A stretch of DNA of 64,000 bases from Palsa-504 sp963705835 (GTDB lineage Bacteria; Actinomycetota; Actinomycetes; Streptosporangiales; Streptosporangiaceae): assembly GCA_963705835.1 (NCBI GenBank), contig CAVPLC010000088.1:62001-126000 (forward strand), read 5' to 3'. The notes under the pieces were generated by a model, which had not been told where the DNA came from, ran no database searches, and saw only the letters and a program-made list of their open reading frames with translations. Positions 25,983-35,330 of this stretch are shown one piece after another (position 1 is the first letter of the stretch; the number at the start of each line of letters is the position of its first letter). Both the position numbers and the translations under genes were made by a program.

Positions 25983-26918
25983 CTAGTACCCCTGCGGGCC
26001 GACGACGTTGTGCAGCGGCTCGCCGGCGGCGTAGCGGGCCAGCTGCTCCTTGACGATGTCCCTGGCCCGCGGGACGGCATCGGTGCTGAGCCCGGCGACG
26101 TGCGGCGTGAGCAGCAGGCCCGGCGCGGACCACAGCGGGTGCCCGGGCGGGAGCGGCTCGGGGTCGGTGACGTCGAGCGCGGCGCGCAGCCGGCCGGAGT
26201 TCAGCTCGGCCAGCAGCGCGGCGGTGTCCACGATGGCGCCGCGGGCCGCGTTGACCAGCAGGGCGTGATCGCGCATCAGGCCGAGGAACCGCGCGTCGAC
26301 CAGCCCGGTCGTGTCCGGGGTGACCGGGACGAGCAGGATCACGATGTCGGCCCCGGGCAGCAGCGCGGGCAGGTCGTCGACGCCGGCCACGACCCGCTGG
26401 TCAACGCGGCGCGCGTGCCGGGCGACGCGCTCGACCGTCACGCCGAACGGGACCAGCAGCCGCTCGGTCGCCTCGCCGATCGAGCCGTACCCGACGATCA
26501 GCGCCGTCCGGCCGGCCAGCGGCTCGCTGACCGCGGGAGCCCAGGTGCCCGCCTGCTGGGCCGCCATGAACCTGGGCAGCTGCCGGACCTGGCCGAGGAT
26601 CACGGCCATGATCCACTCGGCGACCGCGGGGTCGTGCGCGCCCCGCGCGGTGCACAGCGTGACCCCGGGCGGGACGTAGCCCAGCACGTTCTCGGCGCCC
26701 GCCGACATCAGCTGGATCACCCGCAGCCGCGGCAGCTTCCCGAACACGGGCAGCCGGGACCGCGGCACGCCGAACGGCAGCACCACGAACTCGACCTCGT
26801 CGGCCGAATCCGGCAGGTCCTCGCCGCCGTCCCAGACGTCGGCGGTCATGCCGTCGGGCAGGCCGCCCATCGCCGCCACCCAGTCCGCCTCGGGCAGCCA
26901 CACCCTGATCGTCCGCAT
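25983..26918 (-). CDS. D-2-hydroxyacid dehydrogenase (NAD-binding)
   Basis: This 311-residue protein has the Rossmann motif IVGYGSIGEATERLL, the catalytic arginine in LVNAARGAIVDT, a glutamate in DVTDPEPLPPGHPLW and the catalytic histidine in LLTPHVAGLS. It should reduce a 2-keto acid, or oxidise the D-2-hydroxy acid, with NAD(P). The ATG at 26918 gives the normal N-terminus RTIRVWLPEADW; longer starts would enter the neighbouring stress-protein gene. Substrate is not determined. It is a single gene following usp with a 28-bp gap, so the two may be co-transcribed. Confidence 0.88.
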   Translation of the reverse strand: MRTIRVWLPEADWVAAMGGLPDGMTADVWDGGEDLPDSADEVEFVVLPFGVPRSRLPVFGKLPRLRVIQLMSAGAENVLGYVPPGVTLCTARGAHDPAVAEWIMAVILGQVRQLPRFMAAQQAGTWAPAVSEPLAGRTALIVGYGSIGEATERLLVPFGVTVERVARHARRVDQRVVAGVDDLPALLPGADIVILLVPVTPDTTGLVDARFLGLMRDHALLVNAARGAIVDTAALLAELNSGRLRAALDVTDPEPLPPGHPLWSAPGLLLTPHVAGLSTDAVPRARDIVKEQLARYAAGEPLHNVVGPQGY

Positions 26919-26946
26919 AGGGGCGAGGCTACTGTGCTGCCTCGCA

Positions 26947-27456
26947 CTACCTCGCCGCGGGCTCGAGGGTACGGCGCCACGACTGCGGGACGTGGTCCCG
27001 GTCCGGCGTGACGTCCGAGCCGATGATGACGACCGGGCACGGCGCGGACCGCAGGCACACCCGGATGACGGGACCCGCACCGCGATACGGGTCCGGGTCG
27101 TGGACCGTGCGGCCGAGCACGAGCATGTCGGCCTCCCGCGCGTGGTCGAGCAGCACGCGCGCCGCGAGCCCTTCGTTGATCTTGGTGCGCACGGTCACGC
27201 TGGGGTAGCGGCGGACCGCGTCGTTGACCGACCGGCGCAGCACGTCACGCGCGGCGCCCCAGCTTCCGCCGGAATGCCTCGGCGTCGGGACCGCGTAGCT
27301 GGCGGTTTGATGGCACGCGGACTCCAGGGCGAGTACCGCGTGGACTTCGGCGGCGCGCAGGCTGGCTTCCCTGCACGCCCATCGCAGGGCGGCGACCGAC
27401 TCGGCCGAGCCGTCGACACCGACCACGATGCGCCGGACAGCGGGATCTATGGCCAT
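26947..27456 (-). CDS. Universal stress protein (UspA family)
   Basis: This 169-residue single-domain Usp has the N-terminal strand RRIVVGVDGSAESVAALRWA and the C-terminal nucleotide-binding region (ADMLVLGRTVHD ... CLRSAPCPVVII). The usual GxxG-9x-GS/T loop is modified, so ATP binding is uncertain. Such proteins accumulate during hypoxia or stationary phase in actinobacteria. It precedes the hydroxyacid dehydrogenase on the same strand. Confidence 0.85.
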   Translation of the reverse strand: MAIDPAVRRIVVGVDGSAESVAALRWACREASLRAAEVHAVLALESACHQTASYAVPTPRHSGGSWGAARDVLRRSVNDAVRRYPSVTVRTKINEGLAARVLLDHAREADMLVLGRTVHDPDPYRGAGPVIRVCLRSAPCPVVIIGSDVTPDRDHVPQSWRRTLEPAAR

Positions 27457-27857
27457 GCGAAATCCTGTTCCTACCTATTCGCCACCTCTGACACTCCCGT
27501 CCGTCCCGCCCCACGGCCGTACGTCAGAGTTCCCAAATCTTGACTGACAGTTTCCGATCGTAAACCGCGAGAACGCCCCTGACGAGAGGCGGGTGCCGCT
27601 TTTCCCGGCGATGCCTTCCACCCCTGAGGGCCAAGGGTCACCGTATCGTTATAAGACATGGTGCGGGCGAAAAAGACCTAATGACCGTCTTGTCCCAACA
27701 TATGCCGCTCACGACCCATCTGCGAGGATTGGTAGGGCGGGTCTGCGAGGATTGCTGGGCCGGGCAGGCGATCCGAGTGTGGTCCTCGTCACGTCCGGGT
27801 GCGACTTTGGGTGGCAGAGCGGACGCACCAGTGCCCGTTCGGACAAAAAAGAAATAT
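27457..27857. other. 401-bp intergenic region
   Basis: No gene is supported. The right half is richer in A+T and contains an imperfect 23-bp tandem duplication (27719-27764) built on TCTGCGAGGATTG. The left end probably carries the usp promoter. A short plus-strand reading frame of about 70 codons at 27681 lacks a ribosome-binding site. Confidence 0.5.
27719..27764. repeat. Imperfect 23-bp tandem duplication
   Basis: TCTGCGAGGATTG occurs at 27719-27731 and 27742-27754. The full 23-bp units match at 20 positions. It lies in non-coding DNA downstream of sbcC. Confidence 0.7.
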
Positions 27858-30857
27858 CTAGCAGACCGGGGCACGGACGTCCAGGTGTGAGCCGGCGCGG
27901 CCCTTGCGCACGTGGACCTGGGCGGGGACGCGCTGCCTCAGTTCGGACACGTGGCTGACGATGCCGACCATCCGGCCGCCCTCGCGCAGGCCGTCGAGCA
28001 CGGTCATCACCTCCTCCAGCGTGTCCTCATCCAGGCTGCCGAACCCCTCGTCGACGAACAGCGCCTCGATCCGGGTGCCGCCCGCCTCGGCGGTGACGAC
28101 GTCGGCCAGGCCGAGGGCCAGGGCCAGGCTGGCCAGGAAGGTCTCGCCGCCGGACAGCGTGCTGGTATCGCGGTCCACGCCGGTCCAGGCGTCGCAGGCC
28201 AGCAGGCCCAGGCCCGAGCGGCCCGCGCCGCGGCGCGCGTCGGTGTGCACCAGGCAGTAGCGGCCGGAGGTCATGGTGAGCAGCCGCTCGCTGGCCGCGG
28301 CCGCGACCTCTTCCAGGCGGGCGGCGAGCACGAACGAGGACAAGGTCATGCGCAGGGTGTTCGCGCCCTGCCCGGCGGCCAGGTCGGCCAGGCGGCGCGC
28401 CTCGGCGGTCTTGGCGATCTTCGGGCACAGTGCGTCCAGGCGCTCGCCGAGCTGGGGGGCGAGGTCGGCCAGTTGCTCGGCCCGGTGCTGGGCGCGGTCG
28501 TACGCGGCCAGGGCGTCGTCGTGAGCCTGGCGCGCCATGCCGACCTCGGCCGCCGCCCCGGCCACGTCGGCGGACGGGTCCAGCGGCACGTCGAGGTCGG
28601 GATCGGCCAGCAGGTCCGCGACGGCCCGCAGCGCGGCCTCGTGGTCGCGGATGGCCTGGTCGGTCTCGCTGCGCCAGCCCTGTGTCCGCTGCGCGTCGCG
28701 GGCTGCGTCGGGGTCGGCGAACCCGGCCGCGGCCGCGGCCTGCGCGGCCCGTTCCCGGGCGCCCTGGGCGTCGGCGTGCGCGCGGATGGTGGCGTCGGCC
28801 GCGTCAGCGGCGGCGGTGAGCGCGTCGGCCGCCCGCTGGGCGGCGCTCAGCGCGGTGTCCAGGTCGGGCTGGCCGTCGAGCTGGGCCAGCAGCGACGTCC
28901 GGTGCCGGGCGGACCGCTGATCGGCCTCGGATGCCTGGCGGAGTTCGGACTCGCGCTGCTCGGTCAGGCCGGCCAGGTGCTTGTCGGTGCCGGCCAGGTC
29001 GGCGTCGAGGTCGTCGAGGCCGGCCTGGAGCTCGCCGTGCCGGGCCGCGGCCGCGGTGAGCTGGGACGTCTGCGCGGCCAGCCCGTGCGCTTGGGTGGCG
29101 AGCCGGGTGGCCTCGGCCTCCAGGGTGGGCAGGTCCGCGGCGGCGGTGAACCCGGAGGCGGCCAGCCGGGCGGTCAGGTCGGCGACGAGGATGTCGGCCG
29201 CGGCCAGCTTGGCCCCGGTCAGCTCGGCCCGGTCCGCCGCGACGGCCGCGGCGGCGTCGGCGGCCTCTTCCTGCTCGCGGGTCACCCGCTCGCCGCGCAG
29301 CTCGCACAGCTCCGGGTGGTCCAGCGACCCGCAGACCGGGCACGGCGCGCCGTCGACCAGGGTGGCCGCGAGCTCCGCGCGCATGCCGTCGATGCGCGCC
29401 TCGCGCAGCCGCGACGCCTCGTCGCGCAGGCTGGCCGTTTCCAGCCGCCCGGTGAAGTAGGCCTGCTCCTGACGGCGCGCGTCGGTCCGGGCCTGGACCA
29501 GGGCGGCGGCGTCGGCGGCGGCCCGGCCGTGCCGGTCGGCCTCGGCCCGGGTCGCGGTGAGCTGGTCGCCGGCCTCGCGGGCCTGGTCGCGCTGCCGGCT
29601 CAGGTCCAGTCGGTGCTGGCGTCCGATGCTGAGGTCGCTTTCGGCGGTATCGATCTGGAGGGCCAGCGCGGCAGCCTCGGCCCGGGCCGTGGCCGCGGCC
29701 TGGTCCTCGTCGTCGGCCTGGCGGGCCAGGGACCGCAGCGCCTCCAGCCGGCCGGCCTTCGCGACGTGCTCCTGGCTGGCGGCGCGGAGTCCGGCGGGGG
29801 TGGCCTCTGGTTCGCCAGCCTGCGAGCGCGCGTGCTCCTCGGCGGCGCGGGCCCGGGCGAGGGCGGCGGCGGTGCGTTCGGCCTCGGTGAGCGCGGGGGC
29901 TACCTCGGCGGCCCGGGCGGCGGCGTCAAGCTCACGGCGCTGGACGTCGATGAGGTCGTGGCGGGCGGCGAGTTCGGCGTTGGCGCACATGGCGTCGTGG
30001 CGGCGGCGCTGGCGGTCGGCGAGGCGTTCCGCGTCGCGCTGGGTGTCCAGGGCTTTGCTGAGCGCGTCGCGGAGGCTGTTGACCTGGTCCCGGCTGGCCG
30101 CGGCTTCGGCGGCGGCGGCCCGGGCGAGCCCGGCGGCCCACTGCGAGTCGGGGAGCGCCTGGTCTTCGGCGTCGGCGGCGGGCGGCAGGACGGCCGCGAC
30201 CTGGGCCACCCGGGCGATGTGCTCCTTGATGGCCTGCTCGGCCTCCTCCACCTCGCGGGCGGTGGTCCGGCGCCGTTCGGCCAGCCAGTCCTCCACCGCG
30301 CGGAACCGGTCGGTGCCGAACAGCTTCTGCAGGAGCTTGGCCCGGTCCTCGGCGCTGGCGTGCAGGAACTTGGCGAACTCCCCCTGCGGCAGCAGCACGA
30401 CCTGGTTGAACTGAGGGGCGGACATGCCCATCAGGTCCCTGATCTGTTCGTCGGCCTCACCCGCGCGGGTGGAGACGGCGCGCCAGGCGCCGCCGTCGGA
30501 CTCCTCGAGGAGCACCTTGGCCTGCTCGGTGGTGGTGCCGCCGCCGCGGCGCTTGGGGCGTTCCTGCTCGGGCTTGCGGGTGATCCGCATCCGCCGCCCG
30601 CCGACGGTGGCCTCGAGCTGGACCTCGGTGGGCGCGCCGGCCGCCGCGTGGTCCGAGCGCAGCCGCTTGGTCTTGCCGCGCTCCCCCGGCACCTGCCCGT
30701 ACAGGGCGAACCCGATCGCGTCCAGCAGCGTGGTCTTGCCCGCGCCGGTCTCGCCGTGCAGCAGGAACAGGCCCGAGGTCGCGAGGTCATCGAAGTTGAC
30801 CTCGACGGTGCCGCCGAACGCACCGAACGCGGTCACGCGCAGCCGGTGCGGGCGCAT
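27858..30857 (-). CDS. sbcC: Nuclease SbcCD subunit C (SMC-like ATPase)
   Basis: This 999-residue SMC/Rad50-type protein has Walker A HGETGAGKTTLLD near residue 36 and a Q-loop in QVVLLPQGEFAKFL. Two long Ala/Glu/Arg-rich coiled-coil arms flank a zinc hook CPVCG near residue 505. C-terminal signature TLSGGETFLASLALALGLAD and Walker B IEALFVDEGFG follow. With SbcD it forms the Mre11-Rad50-like complex that opens DNA hairpins and processes blocked ends. Start and sbcD stop overlap by one base (TGATG). Confidence 0.95.
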   Translation of the reverse strand: MRPHRLRVTAFGAFGGTVEVNFDDLATSGLFLLHGETGAGKTTLLDAIGFALYGQVPGERGKTKRLRSDHAAAGAPTEVQLEATVGGRRMRITRKPEQERPKRRGGGTTTEQAKVLLEESDGGAWRAVSTRAGEADEQIRDLMGMSAPQFNQVVLLPQGEFAKFLHASAEDRAKLLQKLFGTDRFRAVEDWLAERRRTTAREVEEAEQAIKEHIARVAQVAAVLPPAADAEDQALPDSQWAAGLARAAAAEAAASRDQVNSLRDALSKALDTQRDAERLADRQRRRHDAMCANAELAARHDLIDVQRRELDAAARAAEVAPALTEAERTAAALARARAAEEHARSQAGEPEATPAGLRAASQEHVAKAGRLEALRSLARQADDEDQAAATARAEAAALALQIDTAESDLSIGRQHRLDLSRQRDQAREAGDQLTATRAEADRHGRAAADAAALVQARTDARRQEQAYFTGRLETASLRDEASRLREARIDGMRAELAATLVDGAPCPVCGSLDHPELCELRGERVTREQEEAADAAAAVAADRAELTGAKLAAADILVADLTARLAASGFTAAADLPTLEAEATRLATQAHGLAAQTSQLTAAAARHGELQAGLDDLDADLAGTDKHLAGLTEQRESELRQASEADQRSARHRTSLLAQLDGQPDLDTALSAAQRAADALTAAADAADATIRAHADAQGARERAAQAAAAAGFADPDAARDAQRTQGWRSETDQAIRDHEAALRAVADLLADPDLDVPLDPSADVAGAAAEVGMARQAHDDALAAYDRAQHRAEQLADLAPQLGERLDALCPKIAKTAEARRLADLAAGQGANTLRMTLSSFVLAARLEEVAAAASERLLTMTSGRYCLVHTDARRGAGRSGLGLLACDAWTGVDRDTSTLSGGETFLASLALALGLADVVTAEAGGTRIEALFVDEGFGSLDEDTLEEVMTVLDGLREGGRMVGIVSHVSELRQRVPAQVHVRKGRAGSHLDVRAPVC

Positions 30858-32020
30858 CAGTCTTCTGCCTGGTCATGAGTGCGGACGGCTTCGAACGCGC
30901 TGGTGAGGAGCTGTCTCTCGCCGTCCGTGACCGGCTCGTTGCGGACGTGCCTGACGAACTCGGCCGCCACGGCCAGGTCGTCACGCCCGGCGACCCGGGC
31001 CCGGTAGCCGCGCTGGTCCTGCCCGGCGCCCTCCGGCTCGAAGGTGAGCACCAGGACGTGCGGGAACCGGGCGCGGAGCGCATCCATGGCCCCCTCGGGA
31101 CGGGTCGCGTCGGTCAGCGCGACCGACACGAAGTCGTCCTCGTACCGGGCGTAGGCGGGCAAGGCGAGCAGGTCCTGGATTTTGCCGCGGAGCACGGTCA
31201 GGCGGCGGTAGGCGGGCGCAGGGACGCGCTCGGCGGTGACGGACCCGTTGGCGTCGAGCTCGACCAGCCAGCTGCCCTTGTGGTGGTTCGCCTCGGAAAA
31301 CGAGTAGGGCAGCGGGGAACCGCTGTAGCGCAGGTGGGGGGCCAGCGTCTGCTGGCCGTGCAGGTGGCCGAGCGCGGTGTAGCTGAAGCCGGCGAACAGC
31401 TCGGCGGGCACCTGCCCGACCCCGCCGACGGTGATGTCGCGCTCGGACTCGCTGGCCGCTCCCCCGGTCACCCAGGCGTGCGCCATGACCACCCGGCGGC
31501 GCACGCCGCGGGCGTCCGCGTCGGCCGCGATGGCGCGGACCGCGTGGCCGAGCACGCCGGCGTGCCCGCGCGGCACCTCGGGGTCACCGGCTTCGGCCAG
31601 TTCCCCGCGGACCGCGTCCGGCTCCAGGTACGGCACCCCGTACACGGCCACCGGCCCGTGCGCGTCGTCGACGATCACCGGGCGGGACAGCTGGGTTATG
31701 CGGGTGCGCAGGTGGACGCCGGTCTTGTCGAGCAGGCCGCTGCCGAACCCGAGCCGGCGGGCCGAGTCGTGGTTGCCGCTGATCAGCACGATCCTCGCGC
31801 CCGTGTCGTGCAGCCTGAGCAGCGCGTCCTCGCACAGCTCGACCGAATCGACCGGCGGCACGGCGCGGTCGTACACGTCCCCGGCGACCAGCACCACGTC
31901 GACCCTCTCGGCGCGTACCACCTCCACGAGGTGATCGAGGAACGCCGCCTGCGCCGCGCGGAGATCGGCCCGGTGCAGCGACCGGCCCAGGTGCCAGTCG
32001 GAGGTGTGCAACATCCGCAT
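30857..32020 (-). CDS. sbcD: Nuclease SbcCD subunit D (Mre11-like)
   Basis: This calcineurin-like nuclease shows motifs LHTSDWHLGRS, LVAGDVYDRA, LISGNHDS and the histidines VMAHAW and LGHLHG, which hold two Mn ions. With SbcC it cuts hairpins and protein-blocked DNA ends. Several in-frame starts exist (32050, 32032, 32020, 32014) with no clear ribosome-binding site. I use 32020 (387 aa), which leaves one residue ahead of the conserved MLHTSDWH. The gene is divergent from the penicillin-binding protein gene. Confidence 0.94.
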   Translation of the reverse strand: MRMLHTSDWHLGRSLHRADLRAAQAAFLDHLVEVVRAERVDVVLVAGDVYDRAVPPVDSVELCEDALLRLHDTGARIVLISGNHDSARRLGFGSGLLDKTGVHLRTRITQLSRPVIVDDAHGPVAVYGVPYLEPDAVRGELAEAGDPEVPRGHAGVLGHAVRAIAADADARGVRRRVVMAHAWVTGGAASESERDITVGGVGQVPAELFAGFSYTALGHLHGQQTLAPHLRYSGSPLPYSFSEANHHKGSWLVELDANGSVTAERVPAPAYRRLTVLRGKIQDLLALPAYARYEDDFVSVALTDATRPEGAMDALRARFPHVLVLTFEPEGAGQDQRGYRARVAGRDDLAVAAEFVRHVRNEPVTDGERQLLTSAFEAVRTHDQAED

Positions 32021-32092
32021 GGCCCGGACCATAGCGGAGGGGACCGACATTACGCCGCGGTACCGGGGTCGAGGCGAATACCCTTGCTGGGC

Positions 32093-33961
32093 ATGAGGCT
32101 GGGTACGAGAGCTGTGCTAGGTGCGGTACTGCCCGCGGGGCTCGCCGCCGGGCTGCTGGTTGGGTGCAGCGGGTCGACGCCGCAGCCGCAGACGACGGCG
32201 AGCGCTTACCTGTCCGCCTGGGCCACGCAGAACTGGGCGGCCATGCGAGGGCTGGTCTCCGATCCGCCCGCCGACTTCACCACGGTCAACCAGGCCGCGT
32301 TCACCAACCTGTCGGTCAAGCAGGCCAGCTTCACCGCGGGCACCATGACCACCACCGGGTCGAAAGCCGCCGAGCCGGTCACCGAGCGGCTCACCCTGGC
32401 GGGCCTGGGCACCGTCACGATCGGGTCCCAGCTGCACCTGGTGCTGGCGAACGGGAAGTGGCTGGTCAGCTGGTCGCCCGCCACGATCGCGCCGCAGCTC
32501 GGGACCGGCGACCAGCTGTCGCTGGCCAAGACCTGGCCGGCCCGGGCGGCGATCCTCGGCAAGGACGGCACGCCGCTGACCACCCAGGGGCAGGTGGTCA
32601 CGATCGGCGTGGAGGGGCTGCGGATCAAGAACGCGTCCGCCGTGAAGGCGGCGCTGGTCTCGGTGGGCGCGACCGCCGAGCAGGCCAGCAGCGCGATCGC
32701 CGCGGCCAAGGCTCACCCGACGTTCTTCGAGCCGGTGTTCACCGTGACCCAGGCGCGCTACAACCAGATCCAGGCGACCATCTACCCGATCCCCGGCACG
32801 GTGTTCCAGTCCAGCAGCGCGCGCAGCGCCATCACGCCCGGCCTGGCCGCGGGCCTGGTCGGCACGGTCGGGCCGGTCACGGCCCAGGAACTCAGCCAGC
32901 TCGGCGCGCCGTACGACGCGTCCAGCATCGTCGGCCAGACCGGGCTTGAGCAGGCCGACGAGAGGCAGCTCGCCGGGCAGCCCGGGGCCACGGTCACGGT
33001 GACCGGCAAGAACGGCTCGCGCGTCGCGACGGTGGCCACGCTGGCGCCGCACCCGGGGACCGCGGTCATGACCACGATCGACCCGACGGTGGAGCAGGCC
33101 GCCGAGATCGCGCTGACCGGGCAGAAGAAAAGCGCCGCGCTGGTCGCGGTGAACGCCATGACGGGCGCGGTGCTGGCCGTGGTATCGGTCAACTCCGGCG
33201 GCTTCGACGAGGCCATCGACGGCGGCTTCCCGCCCGGCTCGACGTTCAAGGTGATCACGTCGGGCGCGCTGATCACCCACGGGCTCACCCCGCGGTCCGC
33301 GGCGAGCTGCCCGGGCACGGCCACGGTGGACGGCGAGGTGTTCCACAACGCCGAGGGCGAGGCGCCGGTCAGCACCTTGCTGCAGGCGTTCACCGAGTCG
33401 TGCAACACCGCGTTCATCCGGCTGGCCACCGGTCACCTGACGCCGCCGGACCTCCCGGCCGCCGCGTCGATGTTCGGGCTCGGCCAAAGGCCACACCTCG
33501 GGCTGGTCGCGTTCGGCGGCTCGGTGCCGAAGCCCGCCGACGAGGCCGACCTGGCCGCCACCGCGATCGGGCAGGGACGCGTGCTCATCTCGCCGCTGGC
33601 CATGGCGATGGTCGCCGCGGCGGCCGACACCGGGACCGCGCACTCCCCGCTCCTGGTGCAGGGCGAGTCCGGGGCGGGCGCGGCCACCGGCACGCTGTCG
33701 CCGGCCCTGGTCAGCGATCTGCACGAGATGATGGCGTCGGTGGTGGACAGCGGCACCGCGGCGGGCCAGGGGCTTCCGGCCGGCACCTTCGCCAAGACCG
33801 GGACCGCGCAGTACGGGACGAGTGCGCCGCTCAAGACCGACGCGTGGCTGATGGGCTTCAAGGGTGACATCGCGTTCGCCGCGCTCGTGGTCAACTCCAA
33901 CGGCAACGGCGGGCCTACCTGCGGGCCGATCGTGGCCAGGTTCCTCGACGGGGTGCCGTAG
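32093..33961 (+). CDS. Penicillin-binding lipoprotein (class B-like transpeptidase)
   Basis: This 622-residue protein has a lipoprotein signal ending in LLVGC and an NTF2-like MecA-N domain (ASAYLSAWATQNWAAMRGLV). A linker/dimerisation domain and the transpeptidase domain follow, with SxxK in PPGSTFKVI, SxN in ESCNTAF and KTG in FAKTGTAQYG. It cross-links peptidoglycan outside the membrane. The MecA-N domain and lipid anchor recall low-affinity PBPs such as PBP2a, but affinity cannot be read from sequence. ATG 32093 gives the signal peptide; the frame is open far upstream by chance. Confidence 0.9.
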   Translation: MRLGTRAVLGAVLPAGLAAGLLVGCSGSTPQPQTTASAYLSAWATQNWAAMRGLVSDPPADFTTVNQAAFTNLSVKQASFTAGTMTTTGSKAAEPVTERLTLAGLGTVTIGSQLHLVLANGKWLVSWSPATIAPQLGTGDQLSLAKTWPARAAILGKDGTPLTTQGQVVTIGVEGLRIKNASAVKAALVSVGATAEQASSAIAAAKAHPTFFEPVFTVTQARYNQIQATIYPIPGTVFQSSSARSAITPGLAAGLVGTVGPVTAQELSQLGAPYDASSIVGQTGLEQADERQLAGQPGATVTVTGKNGSRVATVATLAPHPGTAVMTTIDPTVEQAAEIALTGQKKSAALVAVNAMTGAVLAVVSVNSGGFDEAIDGGFPPGSTFKVITSGALITHGLTPRSAASCPGTATVDGEVFHNAEGEAPVSTLLQAFTESCNTAFIRLATGHLTPPDLPAAASMFGLGQRPHLGLVAFGGSVPKPADEADLAATAIGQGRVLISPLAMAMVAAAADTGTAHSPLLVQGESGAGAATGTLSPALVSDLHEMMASVVDSGTAAGQGLPAGTFAKTGTAQYGTSAPLKTDAWLMGFKGDIAFAALVVNSNGNGGPTCGPIVARFLDGVP

Positions 33962-33965
33962 GGCG

Positions 33966-35330
33966 TTGCGAGCTCCTGGTTTTCGCCGCGGGTGGCTGTG
34001 GCTGGCTTTGGCGGGCTACGGGGTGTCCGCTTTCGTGTGCTGCCTGCTGACGGTGCGAAGCCGGGCGGCGTTCGGCGACCTGTCGATCTACGCGGCGGGC
34101 GGGAGCGCGGTGCTGCACGGGGCGCACCTGTACCAGCTGCGGTTCGCGTTCGGGCTGCGGTTCACCTACCCGCCCTTCGCGGCGATCGTGTTCGCGCCGC
34201 TCGCTTTGCTGCCTGCTGTGACGGGCGAGGTGCTTGTGACGTTGGCGACGGTGGTGGCGGTGCCGGTGGCGTCGTACCTGGTGCTGCGGCTGCCTTCTTC
34301 CCGGGCTTTGCTGGGGCGCTCGCGGGCGGTGGAGGTCGCGCTGGTGTTTTCCGCGGCGGCGATCTGGCTGGAGCCGGAGCGGACCAACCTGAAGTACGGC
34401 CAGATCAACGTGTTCATCGCGGTGCTGGTGCTAGCGGATCTGGCGCTCTTGGCGCGGCCTTCGCGGCTGTCGTGGCTGCGGGGGGCGGGGATCGGGCTCG
34501 GGGCGGGGCTGAAGCTGACGCCGGCCATCTTCGTCGTCTACCTGCTGGCCACCAGGCGGTACCGGGCGGCCGCGACCGCCGCCGCGGTGTTCGCGGGCAC
34601 GGTCGCGCTGGCGTTCGTCCTCGTGCCCGGCGATGCCGCGCAGTACTGGGGCACGAGCTTCTTCGACCCGGGGCACGTGGGCCGGATCCAGAACGTGGCC
34701 AACCAGAGCCTGCTCGGCGCGCTGGCCCGGGTGCTGCACACGCTGTCGGTGGGACCGGTATGGCTGCCGGTCGCGGCGGTGACGGGCGTGGCGGGTCTTG
34801 CGCTCGCGGTCCGAGTCGGACGGGCGGGCGACGAGGCCCTGGGGTTCGCGCTGTGCGCGGTGACCAGCCTGCTCGTGTCGCCGATCTCGTGGTCGCACCA
34901 TTGGGTGCTGGCGGTGCCGGCGCTGCTGCTTGGGGTGGTGGCGGTGGTCAGGCGGTTTGCCGGCGCGGGCGGCTTCGGTTTTGGCACGTTGGCTGGGCTC
35001 GTCGCGGTTCTTGGTATCGCGGTAATCGGCTGGGCGGGGCTGATCTGGCGGGTCCCGCTCGGCGGCGGGCGGTATGACGAGCTGGGCCTGACGCCGTGGC
35101 AGCTCGTGGCCGCGGACTCCTACGTGCTGGTCGGGGTCGGGGTGCTGGCCGTGGCGTTTGCGGCCTCGGTCAGCCAGGCGTCGACCTCGGCCTTCCAGCG
35201 GCGCTTGTCGGCCTCGGGGGCGAAGCAGGCGTCGAACGAGTTGCGGGCCAGCACCGCCATCGAGCCGTCGTCGAACCCGAACTCCCGGCGCACCGCGGCC
35301 AGGTTGTCCTCCACGTACCCGCCGAAGTAG
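33966..35330 (+). CDS. GT87-type polyprenyl-phosphate-mannose-dependent mannosyltransferase
   Basis: This polytopic protein of about 454 residues has an acidic motif after span 1 (FGDLSIYAAGGSAVLHG), LRFTYPPFAAIVFAPLALLP and ERTNLKYGQINVFI, typical of GT87/DUF2029 mannosyltransferases that use lipid-linked mannose outside the membrane. It follows the PBP gene by four bases; TTG 33966 is the only reasonable start, so coupling is likely. The natural membrane domain ends near 35160. The remaining 55 codons run antisense to the adenosine deaminase gene before the stop, so the C-terminus is suspect. Confidence 0.75.
   Translation: MRAPGFRRGWLWLALAGYGVSAFVCCLLTVRSRAAFGDLSIYAAGGSAVLHGAHLYQLRFAFGLRFTYPPFAAIVFAPLALLPAVTGEVLVTLATVVAVPVASYLVLRLPSSRALLGRSRAVEVALVFSAAAIWLEPERTNLKYGQINVFIAVLVLADLALLARPSRLSWLRGAGIGLGAGLKLTPAIFVVYLLATRRYRAAATAAAVFAGTVALAFVLVPGDAAQYWGTSFFDPGHVGRIQNVANQSLLGALARVLHTLSVGPVWLPVAAVTGVAGLALAVRVGRAGDEALGFALCAVTSLLVSPISWSHHWVLAVPALLLGVVAVVRRFAGAGGFGFGTLAGLVAVLGIAVIGWAGLIWRVPLGGGRYDELGLTPWQLVAADSYVLVGVGVLAVAFAASVSQASTSAFQRRLSASGAKQASNELRASTAIEPSSNPNSRRTAARLSSTYPPK

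Noticed and set aside
27681..27890. Small plus-strand gene of about 70 codons downstream of sbcC
   Set aside because: No ribosome-binding site, an internal tandem duplication and no recognisable motif; it runs into the sbcC 3' end.
27912..30878. A 988-codon open frame on the plus strand across sbcC
   Set aside because: Gly/Val/Arg-rich shadow of the SbcC gene on the opposite strand. No domain, no ribosome-binding site, and SbcC motifs are complete on the minus strand.
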